Counted from the first letter of the stretch, positions 51,301 to 58,861 are shown. The stretch: DNA of 64,000 bases from an uncultured Pelagibacteraceae bacterium (GCA_902566945.1 CACFKZ010000003.1:1-64000), one strand, 5' to 3'. Notes: generated from the sequence alone by a model not told the origin. Numbers and translations are program-made.

Positions 51301-51695
51301 TATTTTGTATCTATTACTTCATAACTATAGTCTCCAAATCTAGATTCTTGATCTTTATTAATAATTAAAAAATCAAATTCACCACTCCATTTATCTCTTT
51401 TTAAACAACCACCAAAAATAATATCAAAACCTTCTTTCATTGCCTGAACGGTTTTTGAGATTTTTTCCTCTTTGGTGAGTTTTTGGTCCTTTAAATTAAG
51501 TGTTTTCTTAAGCTTTTTCTTTAATTCCTTAAAATATTCTTTTTCATGAATATTTCCTCTTTCAATTCTGAGCTTGTCATTTGTTTTTAGCTCAATTCTT
51601 TTGAGTTTGAGCTTTTCTTCGTTTATTTCATTAAATATTTTATACTTACAACTCAAGTACCTCCTAAGCATCGTAGGAGAAAAAAGATTTTTCAT
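48333..51695 (-). CDS. TM0106-like RecB-family nuclease, DEDD exonuclease-like and SF1 helicase fusion
   Basis: N-terminal PD-(D/E)xK (GEFDFL...VIDTKY) with Cys cluster CSACETCEWLDRC; FDIE segment; Walker A IQGPPGTGKTF, DEAGQ, C-terminal LNVAISRAQ. Confidence 0.9.
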   Translation of the reverse strand: MKNLFSPTMLRRYLSCKYKIFNEINEEKLKLKRIELKTNDKLRIERGNIHEKEYFKELKKKLKKTLNLKDQKLTKEEKISKTVQAMKEGFDIIFGGCLKRDKWSGEFDFLIINKDQESRFGDYSYEVIDTKYSNKPKPDHIIQLGSYTFMLEATQGVLPKKFIIVLKNMVQEEVQVHQVNQFFKKTRENYEKFIETLVNKTKPEKCSACETCEWLDRCENIWKKEDNLNQVGGLTKVHLKKLLNIKIDTATKLSKQDENKPIKGFRKEISYKLVTQAKLQKEYEKTGIPIYKPNPYNLNGSKGFNLLPKSSECDLYFDIESVEDHIYPGGLEYLFGIFYIENGKENFKALWSHNKSEEKKNLIKFFDFTKQHFEKYPNSKIYHYGSYEITALLKLSSFHKVKGIEYDHYLNLDKFVNLLEVNRQGLFISENSNSLKNMEKFYHFKREGDVQRGDVSQEYYIEWLETNDKKFLEEIESYNKQDCHSTYELHKWLLDKKPEETSWFIPKKNGEMELRDWEIDMITYQEKVEKSKIENKKIKQLMSDIIGFYNREDKPAWREFFERRTKSDEELIEDPECIGNMTLDGEPKPDKKSLLYSYKFEDQDFKLRKSKKTVIANNQDIEQKDYAGTIIEIDYKKKDILIKRGTSQGILPKILSIGPDKPRPNTKLVSNTYKFIDSLINKEKKYSSLIDFLEKKYPNITGIKTGEKIIQSNDFIKEIPKIISNLNNSYIYIQGPPGTGKTFQASNAIIELLKQKKKIAITGLSHKVIHNLLQKVEGIAKEKQLKIIGYKRGNLEDEDTIFNGDFIKTHEKDPVFMNALKIKDAGQIFAGTKYHLASSYYDSKIDYLFIDEAGQVSLADLISIGNIAKNIVLIGDQNQLGQPIKGTHPNESGQSILDYLLERRDTIPENRGIFLNKTYRMHSKINEFISSNFYEGRLNCDERTEKRIIKFDKKCIIQNPGIHYIEMNHKNNVQTSLEEIDTVIDLMKQMIGSEFNDNGKKRELNVKDFLIISPYNTQVNLMIAKLEEEKIKNARVGTIDKFQGQEAPVNIISMTSSDSETLPRNKEFFFDKNRLNVAISRAQVASIILFNPKLLEFSPKNINQIKLMNNFYKLLDYKVK

Positions 51696-51782
51696 AAAAT
51701 TAATCTAATTAATTGCTCTACCAGTTTCAATTGATTGCTAAAATATCTTTTCTAATATTGTTTTAATTTTTTAAATTTACTA

Positions 51783-51811
51783 TTGACATTAAAATTACTT
51801 TGATTTATAAG
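51783..51811 (+). promoter_or_regulatory. Sigma70-like promoter
   Basis: TTGACA-17 nt-TATAAG. Confidence 0.7.
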
Positions 51812-51836
51812 GGAATTGTTAAGAATTATTAGATAA

Positions 51837-51899
51837 CCTTGTAATGTAGTCGAAGTTGTTCTTAATATCCTTTCGAAGAATATTTCCTATATTACAAGG
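51837..51899 (+). promoter_or_regulatory. Structured 5' UTR (long closing stem)
   Basis: CCTTGTAATGTAG ... CTATATTACAAGG, 13-bp stem with one G-U, enclosing smaller complementary segments. Confidence 0.6.
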
Positions 51900-51931
51900 C
51901 TATAAAACTAAAAAACTAAGGAGTTTTTGTT

Positions 51932-52153
51932 ATGAATTGTAATAAACCTAAGGAATATATTAAATATTTCTCGTGTTACAACTGCAACTGTCTCGGTTTT
52001 TTTCAGGAAACCAGAGGACTTTTAACAGTTTTAGGGTGGAAACTATCGCTTAGCAAAACTCGACCTTGTTATATGTGTTCTGGCAAAGGTTTTGTTGCAT
52101 CTAAAAAAATAATAACAAAAAAAAATAATTACAAATCATTTTTAACTCACTGA
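51932..52153 (+). CDS. Small DnaJ-type zinc-finger protein
   Basis: 73 aa; CYNCNCLGFF and CYMCSGKGFV paired CxxC motifs; strong SD AAGGAG. Confidence 0.75.
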   Translation: MNCNKPKEYIKYFSCYNCNCLGFFQETRGLLTVLGWKLSLSKTRPCYMCSGKGFVASKKIITKKNNYKSFLTH

Positions 52154-52155
52154 TA

Positions 52156-53739
52156 ATGGCACTAGAAGATAAAAAAATAGAGATTTACAAGAATTTGTTA
52201 CTTGGTATTTCAGGAGTTACTGAGGCTAAGTATTCAAAAACAGTGGAATCATCTGTTACAACCAGCTGGGGCGTTAATTGGGATCACGATTTCATCGCTA
52301 GAGACATTTTGCAAAATTTTAGAGACGCCAATCTTAAAGAAATTGATAAAATTGATATAAAAGTTCATGATGATCAAATTCTGGTCTCTGCTAAAAATTC
52401 TTTCGATATACGAAAATTATTTTATATGGGCTCAAATAAATCTGGAGATGATGAAACAATAGGTGAATATGGAGAAGGATTTAAAGCAGCTTGCGTATCC
52501 ATGATTAAATTAGGTATCAACGATCCGATTTCTATAAGTGGTGATAATGCAATAATAATATCAGTAGGCAAAGCGGTGGTAGAAAATATGAGGCCACTTA
52601 TCTACCATTATTTTAAAATTAATAAGCAAAACTCAACAATTTTCAGCGTAAATACCTACGACGAAAAGCTTAAAAAGGCTTTTAAATTTGGGATGAATCA
52701 TTTTTGGTATGAAAAAAATGATCTTGTTGGTCAAAAACTCTACGATTATAACGAAATAGCAGCTTATAGATCTAAGAAATCCAAAGAGGGTTATATTTTT
52801 TATAGAGGTATAATGAGAAATACTATTCCTCATATACCGATAGTAATAAATATTTCAAAAAAGTATGCCGCAATTGAAAATAAAATAAAAGCCGATCGAG
52901 ATAGAAATTCATTTTCTAGTAAACTTACTCAAACTTTTTTTTCAATTTACGCTAGATCCGGTTTTTACTGGGGTGGGATGAAAAACAATCCTGCAATCCA
53001 TTATATCTTAAAAACATCGAAACCGATCTGGCCAAAAGGGCATCAGTTATTGAGTGCTATTGGGACATATTCTAGAAGCTTACATGAAGATCCTGTTATT
53101 AAAAAAATGTTTGCATCAAAAAAATATTATTGTGAGAGTACTTATAATTATACATCTGGAATAACTTGGTCTGATTGGTACGATACTAAGACACAAAGCT
53201 TTGTTTTAAGACGTGATAATAAATTTAAAAAAGATGGTAGAGTAAAACTACCAAGTTATTTTTCTAGCTTCGGCGTTTTGAGCTCTTTAGGACAATTTGT
53301 GAAGAAAAAAAAAGCTGCTGAGGAAAGAGTTAAAAAGACTAAAACAGCATCGCTTACAACAAAGCAAAAGAAAGCTGTAAACCTTGCTTTAGATTGTATT
53401 CGAAAAGTAGCGCCCACTTTTTCAAAATTATATAAAAACCATATTGAAGATGAAGGAATTTATGATTTGAACATTAAAATGTGTGAGTCAAAAGATCTTC
53501 TTGGGCAGTTAAAAGATAATCGGGAATATAATGATAAAACAATTTTTCTTAATAAAGAATTATTTAAAAGTAGTTTTGGAAAATTCTTTAGCACGTTAGC
53601 TCATGAAATGAGCCATGTATTTGGTCAAGACGGACAAAGAGAATTTTCTGATGTGTTAACTCATTTACTAGAGCAAGCCGTGCAAAGAAATAAAATTTTA
53701 AATCAATATGCTAAAAAATGGAAGGAACTAAAATTATGA
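52156..53739 (+). CDS. GHKL-type ATPase-like protein with C-terminal HExxH zincin motif
   Basis: N-box-like ARDILQNFRDAN; G2-like GSNKSGDDETIGEYGEGFKAA; C-terminal STLAHEMSHVFGQDGQREFSDVL. Confidence 0.75.
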   Translation: MALEDKKIEIYKNLLLGISGVTEAKYSKTVESSVTTSWGVNWDHDFIARDILQNFRDANLKEIDKIDIKVHDDQILVSAKNSFDIRKLFYMGSNKSGDDETIGEYGEGFKAACVSMIKLGINDPISISGDNAIIISVGKAVVENMRPLIYHYFKINKQNSTIFSVNTYDEKLKKAFKFGMNHFWYEKNDLVGQKLYDYNEIAAYRSKKSKEGYIFYRGIMRNTIPHIPIVINISKKYAAIENKIKADRDRNSFSSKLTQTFFSIYARSGFYWGGMKNNPAIHYILKTSKPIWPKGHQLLSAIGTYSRSLHEDPVIKKMFASKKYYCESTYNYTSGITWSDWYDTKTQSFVLRRDNKFKKDGRVKLPSYFSSFGVLSSLGQFVKKKKAAEERVKKTKTASLTTKQKKAVNLALDCIRKVAPTFSKLYKNHIEDEGIYDLNIKMCESKDLLGQLKDNREYNDKTIFLNKELFKSSFGKFFSTLAHEMSHVFGQDGQREFSDVLTHLLEQAVQRNKILNQYAKKWKELKL

Positions 53740-54644
53740 TTTATAACCTTAAAATTTCAAAACCTATTCAAAAAAGTAATATAGTTGTGTTTTTTTTAAA
53801 AAACCATGAAATGAGTGAACACACTTATTTAAACTTAAATGAAGCTTTAAGAAAAAATAAAATTGGCATCGAAGAATATGATGATGTGGGTTATAGAGAT
53901 TTGCTAAATATTAAAAATTTGTCGAACGAAAGTTTGTTACTTTTAAACGGAGAGCAAATTATCGGCCATAAGATAAAACAAAATAGAGTAGTAGCAAGCA
54001 CATCGTTAATAGAAAAAAATTCTGAAGGAATAATCAGAGTATCTTGTGGAGAAAAAAATAGATGGTCGGCATTAACAAATGAGGATATCAACACCTCTGA
54101 CTCAATGTTTTTCTCACGGCAAACACTTCATAAACAGAACTTATCGTGGGGACAGATAGATAGCTATCTTTATCAAAATGGTATTAAATCTCTTACTAAA
54201 GACTCATCAATAGTTTACAAGAAGAATAAAATAACTGTAGACAATATTGTTGAGTCGTTTAAGCCAGAGGCTAATGTAATTGGTTTAGCGATAGGAAATC
54301 GTTATGGTATTACAAGCTTAGATGTTTTTTCAAACCCTTTACTATTTCAGCATTACTACAAAAAAATTTTAAGAAGTTACGTACTTGCAAATTTAAGTAA
54401 TAATAAAAAAATGATAAATGTAGATGAACAAGATGTGAATATTTTTCTTCAAAATGTATACGTTGCAAAAAAAAGAAAAATTATGAATTTAAAAGGACAG
54501 CACGGTGAAAAATACTCTCTGCAAAGTAAAAAAATTGTAGGTAATGTTTTGTATGATAAAGCTAAAGTAGTTCATTTTACCGCATTACTTAAAAATGATT
54601 TGAATGAACTTCCAGATAAAAATAAAAAAAGAAAGGCAGCTTAA
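53718..54644 (+). CDS. ARPP-1-like (DUF6569-type) domain protein
   Basis: LNLNEALRKNKIGIEEYDDVGYRDLLNIKNLSNESLLLLNGEQIIGHKIKQNRVV...IRVSCGEKNRWSA; GLAIGNRYGITSLDVFSNPLLFQHYYKKILRSYVL. Confidence 0.68.
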   Translation: MEGTKIMIYNLKISKPIQKSNIVVFFLKNHEMSEHTYLNLNEALRKNKIGIEEYDDVGYRDLLNIKNLSNESLLLLNGEQIIGHKIKQNRVVASTSLIEKNSEGIIRVSCGEKNRWSALTNEDINTSDSMFFSRQTLHKQNLSWGQIDSYLYQNGIKSLTKDSSIVYKKNKITVDNIVESFKPEANVIGLAIGNRYGITSLDVFSNPLLFQHYYKKILRSYVLANLSNNKKMINVDEQDVNIFLQNVYVAKKRKIMNLKGQHGEKYSLQSKKIVGNVLYDKAKVVHFTALLKNDLNELPDKNKKRKAA

Positions 54645-55750
54645 TGACATTTGAAATGAATTATTTGATATTTTCTATAGTTTTTCTAATTATAGGAGTT
54701 TTAGTGGGGTATTTTATTTATTCACGATTAAACAAAGATAAGACTGATCAAAACAAAGATTTAGAAACATTAAAAACAGAAGTTGAAGACACTTTTACAA
54801 GATTACTTAACGATTTAAATGAAAAAGTCGAGTCATACCATACTAAATCTGATCAAGATCGGGGATCTTTAACACAAGTTCTAAAAGATATTCGTTCTAT
54901 TGGTAGTGGTGTTAGTACTGATATTAATACCTTCAAAAATGTCTTAGTTTCTGGTGGTGCTCGTACTCAAGGTCCATGGGGACAAATGGTTCTGGAAAAA
55001 ATTTTGGAAAAGATGGAGTTTACCGAAGGTACTGAATATGAAAAACAAAAATCAATTAAAACAGATGATGGACGTAAAATTCCAGATTGTATCGTTCATC
55101 TCCCAAATGACTCAGGTGATAGAAGAGATATTGTCATTGATGCTAAAGTAAGTTTGCAAGCATGGTCAGAGCACGAGGAAAGTGATGATCCGATTGTAAA
55201 AAAAGAGGCACTCAAAAGACATATTCAATCTGTTAAAAATCATATTAAAGATCTGGCCGGCCAAAATTATCAAAACCTGCCCGGTATAGAGAGCTTAGAC
55301 TCAGTTATAATGTTTTCTCCAAATGAACAGGCGATTTTTGGATTAGGAAAAGATAGCAGAGAAATTTTAGATCTGGCTTTTGATAAAAAAATTGTACCTG
55401 TTGGGCCAACTATGCTTTATTTTGTTTTGAAGTCTGTTGCTGACAATTGGAACAAATCAAAACAATCAAAAAATATGCAAGAGGTAATAAAGATAGCAAA
55501 TTTAGCATGCTCGCAAGCTACTGAAATTTATCATTCAGCGAGAAAATCAAAAGAAAACATTAGTAAAACTCTTGAAAATTTAGATGATGTAATGGATCAA
55601 ATACAAGACGGTAGAGGAAGTTTTTTAGGAAGAATACAAAGAATGACAAAATTGGGCGGGTTAAATCCAAAAAGTATACCCGATGAAGCACTCAAAAATA
55701 TCGAGAACGCTGAAGTAAACACGATTTCAAAAACTAAAATTAAAGACTAA
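54644..55750 (+). CDS. rmuC: DNA recombination protein RmuC
   Basis: N-terminal TM; GARTQGPWGQMVLEKILE; KIPDCIVHLPND...IVIDAKVSLQAW; VPVGPTMLYFVLKSV. Confidence 0.93.
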   Translation: MTFEMNYLIFSIVFLIIGVLVGYFIYSRLNKDKTDQNKDLETLKTEVEDTFTRLLNDLNEKVESYHTKSDQDRGSLTQVLKDIRSIGSGVSTDINTFKNVLVSGGARTQGPWGQMVLEKILEKMEFTEGTEYEKQKSIKTDDGRKIPDCIVHLPNDSGDRRDIVIDAKVSLQAWSEHEESDDPIVKKEALKRHIQSVKNHIKDLAGQNYQNLPGIESLDSVIMFSPNEQAIFGLGKDSREILDLAFDKKIVPVGPTMLYFVLKSVADNWNKSKQSKNMQEVIKIANLACSQATEIYHSARKSKENISKTLENLDDVMDQIQDGRGSFLGRIQRMTKLGGLNPKSIPDEALKNIENAEVNTISKTKIKD

Positions 55751-55755
55751 TTTAA

Positions 55756-57165
55756 ATGAATTATATATTCCTGGATACTGAATCTACGGGCTCTAGCACT
55801 GTTTGGGACCAGGTTTTAGAAATTGGAATGGTGTGGACCGATGAAAATTTAAACATTAAAGAAAAATGGGAAATGCGGAGTAGAATAAAAGATGGGATAG
55901 TTCCAAATTTAGGTGCGTGCGAGGTAACTGGCTTTTCTGTTCAGGACATTACACAATCTAATCATTCACATTTGCAGATGGTGGAAGCTATGGAAAATAC
56001 ATTAAAGCGTTGGGGCAACGCTTATGTATTTGCTTATAACGGGCAAAATTTTGACTACCCTTTGATCCAAAAGACTTTATATAAATCTTTAAAACCAGCT
56101 TATATCACTAATACAAATGGAAAAAAACATGGTGATGTTTTAAATATTATTCGTGCTGCAAAATTAGTTAATCCCGATGTCATTGAAACACCAATGTCAG
56201 ACTCAGGCAATCCAGTATTTAAATTAGATAAATTAATGAAACATGAAGGAGCTCACGGAGCTATGGCGGATACGCTCGCCATGCTTGAAGTAGCTAAAAA
56301 GGCCTTTAATAAAGCAAACTCTGTCTGGAAGTCATCTCTACTTACTATCAGCAAAGCAGATACAGAAGATATTATTACAAAACAAAAATTATTTTGTCAG
56401 CTACAGTGGTTTTATGGCAGAATGAGAAAATATTTAGTCACGCATTTCATATTTCATCCAGTTTATCTTGCATGGGCACAAACATGGGACTTAAGTAATA
56501 ATCCTGAAGACTTTTTTAAATTAGACGATGCTAATTTAAAACAAGCTCTTACAAAGTCTCCAAAAGCACTTAGAACGTTAAAAGCAAACAAAAGTGAAAT
56601 CATCCTAAATCACAAACATGCTTTAACTGAGTCTCCTTATAAAGAAATAGGAGTGGATGAACTTGTCAGAAGAGCCAGTATTTTACAAGATAATTTTGAA
56701 TTTAAAAAAAGAGTTAAAAAAATTTTACAAGATATTCATGATGAGAAAACAGCTAAATCAATAACAGATGATAAAATCTTATATCCAGAGGAAATGCTTT
56801 ATGCAAAAGGCTTTCCTAAGAAAGAAGACCAAACTTTAATGACCTTTTTTCACCAGTTTAAATGGGAAGATAGAGTTGAGCTAATTGATAAATTTAAAGA
56901 GGAAAGGTTTTCAAGATTAGCTGAAAAACTTATTTACGAAGAAAAACCTGAAATTCTTCCAGAAAGCATTAAAAAAAGGGTCAAAAGAGATATAGCAGAA
57001 AGGATTTTTTCGATTGATAAACAAAACTGGACCACGCTTCCAGAGTTTTACAGACAAATTGATGATAAAAGAAATAAGTATGAAAATGATGAAAAAAAAA
57101 TGAAACTATTGAATGAATACGATGAGTTTGCTCAATCTATACAAAGAAAATATGAGACAGCTTAA
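55756..57165 (+). CDS. sbcB: Exodeoxyribonuclease I
   Basis: IFLDTESTGSSTVWDQVLEIG DEDDh exonuclease, FAYNGQNFDYPLIQKTLY, HGAMADTLAMLEVAK; C-terminal domain present. Confidence 0.9.
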   Translation: MNYIFLDTESTGSSTVWDQVLEIGMVWTDENLNIKEKWEMRSRIKDGIVPNLGACEVTGFSVQDITQSNHSHLQMVEAMENTLKRWGNAYVFAYNGQNFDYPLIQKTLYKSLKPAYITNTNGKKHGDVLNIIRAAKLVNPDVIETPMSDSGNPVFKLDKLMKHEGAHGAMADTLAMLEVAKKAFNKANSVWKSSLLTISKADTEDIITKQKLFCQLQWFYGRMRKYLVTHFIFHPVYLAWAQTWDLSNNPEDFFKLDDANLKQALTKSPKALRTLKANKSEIILNHKHALTESPYKEIGVDELVRRASILQDNFEFKKRVKKILQDIHDEKTAKSITDDKILYPEEMLYAKGFPKKEDQTLMTFFHQFKWEDRVELIDKFKEERFSRLAEKLIYEEKPEILPESIKKRVKRDIAERIFSIDKQNWTTLPEFYRQIDDKRNKYENDEKKMKLLNEYDEFAQSIQRKYETA

Positions 57166-57206
57166 GAATAATTATAAACAGGTTTAAATAATAATTATTA
57201 CAAAGG

Positions 57207-57235
57207 TTGACATGTTTGAATTAAATAATTATTTA
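57207..57235 (+). promoter_or_regulatory. Candidate trxA promoter
   Basis: TTGACA-17 nt-TATTTA ending 7 nt before the trxA ATG. Confidence 0.5.
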
Positions 57236-57242
57236 ATCATTA

Positions 57243-57611
57243 ATGGCAACTATCAAATCTACTGACGAAAATTTTGAAAAATTAAAAAAAGAACATAAAA
57301 ATCTATTATTAGATTTTTGGGCACCTTGGTGTCGATGAGCCCACTCACATTTTGTGGGTGGGCTCATCGATACAAACCCACGCGGTCCATGCGTTCAAAT
57401 CTCCCCGGTGTTAGAGCAAATTTCTGAAGAGATGAAAGATGTAACTATCGCTAAACATAACATTGAGGAGGAATTAAACCTTCCAGTCCAATATTCTGTG
57501 AGAGGAATTCCTACTATGATTCTTTTTTGTAATGGAGAACAAAAAGCTGTTAAAGTAGGCGCATCTAGCAAAGAAGATCTAGTCGAATTTCTCAAAAAAA
57601 ATAAAATTTAA
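57243..57611 (+). pseudogene. trxA: Thioredoxin trxA interrupted in its active site (pseudogene, or subject to unusual decoding)
   Basis: MATIKSTDENFEKLKKEHKNLLLDFWAPWC - 51 nt insert with TGA - GPCVQISPVLEQISEEMKDVTIAKHNIEEELNLPVQYSVRGIPTMILFCNGEQ, all in one frame. Confidence 0.85.
57332..57370. repeat. Palindromic hairpin inside trxA insert
   Basis: TCGATGAGCCCAC-TCACATTTTGTGG-GTGGGCTCATCGA, perfect 13-bp inverted repeat. Confidence 0.95.
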
Positions 57612-58861
57612 TTCTTATTCAAAATATTTGAAGAAAAATAGAGACTACCAAAACAACAGATAAGTTTTTTTTCATTACTACTGATTTTTTTTAATGCATC
57701 TCTAAAATCTTTTGCTGTTTCAGACTTAATTTTATTATTATTGGCAATTTTGTTGAGTTCTTTAGCAGAAACTGAATCTACGTCTTCTATAGGAATAGCA
57801 ACTATTTTTTTAAATATACCTTTCAAGTTTTTAATGAATTCATCTGGCTCTTTATTTTTAGACATAGCCCAAACACCATATACGGGTAATTTTATTGTTT
57901 TAAGATATTTATACAAATTTAACGCGTCTGCCGGGGCATGAGCACCATCTATCATTATCATTTCATTCTTATGCAACATTTTTTTTATGTTACCTTTTTT
58001 TAAATAATCGTATCTTCCTGGAAAAGCTAGATTGGGAATAGTTTTTTCTATTACTTTTTTGCTGATATTTAAATCTAAAGCTATTTTGATAGCATGAGCA
58101 ATATTGCTAAACATACCTTCGCTATGTACATTTTTAGCATTAAGCTTAATTTTCGCTGACTTATCTTGGTAAAAATAAAGATTATTTTTTTTTATTAATC
58201 TCCAAGAACTTGGATAATGGATTATACTTTTATTTTTTTTCAAATAAAGTTTAGCCTTCTTTAATACATAGGGGGTTTGTTTTGCTATATATATGTTACT
58301 AAAGCTGGATAAATACCCTGTATCTTCTTTGATTATTTCACTAAGAGTTTTTTTTTTAAGAAAGTTTTTATGTTGCAGATTAATATTTGTAACGACTTGA
58401 GCGAGGGGGAAAGAAAAGATATTCGAGCAATCATTTTTCCAAAGAGCTCCAGTCTCTATAATAAAGTAATCTACATTTAGTTTAGACGCATTTATTACAT
58501 AAACCAAAGTAAGAACTTCATACACAGTTAAGGGAATTTTTAATTTTTCAATTTTTTTAATAGTCTCTTTAATTTCTTTATAAGATAAATATCCTTTTCC
58601 CATATAGTATCTATCTCGAATATCAAAAATTGACGGCGAAGTGTAAGTTGATACAGTTTGATTGTTCGCTTCTATGAAATTTTTTAATGACCATAGCGTA
58701 GTAAATTTTCCTGACTCTCCAAGTACACTAATAACTTTATTAAGTTTCCTTTCTGGATTTCCTAATAAATTGAGGGCAAGTTTGATTCTTTTAAGACCAA
58801 ACTTTACAGATTTATTAAATAATTTATGACGCGTTAGATGCTGGTATATCAACTTTGACAT
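57608..58861 (-). CDS. folC: FolC-like folylpolyglutamate/dihydrofolate synthase (divergent)
   Basis: Mur-ligase-like layout, TSPSIFDIRDRYYMG, ETGALWKNDCSN, MIDGAHAPADALNLYKYL; between trxA and accD. Confidence 0.8.
   Translation of the reverse strand: MSKLIYQHLTRHKLFNKSVKFGLKRIKLALNLLGNPERKLNKVISVLGESGKFTTLWSLKNFIEANNQTVSTYTSPSIFDIRDRYYMGKGYLSYKEIKETIKKIEKLKIPLTVYEVLTLVYVINASKLNVDYFIIETGALWKNDCSNIFSFPLAQVVTNINLQHKNFLKKKTLSEIIKEDTGYLSSFSNIYIAKQTPYVLKKAKLYLKKNKSIIHYPSSWRLIKKNNLYFYQDKSAKIKLNAKNVHSEGMFSNIAHAIKIALDLNISKKVIEKTIPNLAFPGRYDYLKKGNIKKMLHKNEMIMIDGAHAPADALNLYKYLKTIKLPVYGVWAMSKNKEPDEFIKNLKGIFKKIVAIPIEDVDSVSAKELNKIANNNKIKSETAKDFRDALKKISSNEKKLICCFGSLYFSSNILNKN

Noticed and set aside
54954-55151. 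Same-strand out-of-frame ORF inside rmuC
   Set aside because: Fully contained in the convincing RmuC frame; shadow ORF.
47141-57165. Genomic island or prophage carrying the repair-like cluster
   Set aside because: No integrase, transposase, tRNA target or flanking repeats were seen, and base composition looks like the surroundings; horizontal origin cannot be claimed.
57330-57372. Hammerhead ribozyme in the trxA insert (CGAUGAG resembles CUGAUGAG)
   Set aside because: The exact CUGAUGA core and the GAAA box are missing and the two-arm palindrome does not fit a hammerhead.
57333-57383. Selenocysteine (UGA + SECIS) explanation of the trxA insert
   Set aside because: The hairpin includes the TGA in its own stem, the extra 17 codons split CGPC, and no selenocysteine machinery is visible in this window; not supported.
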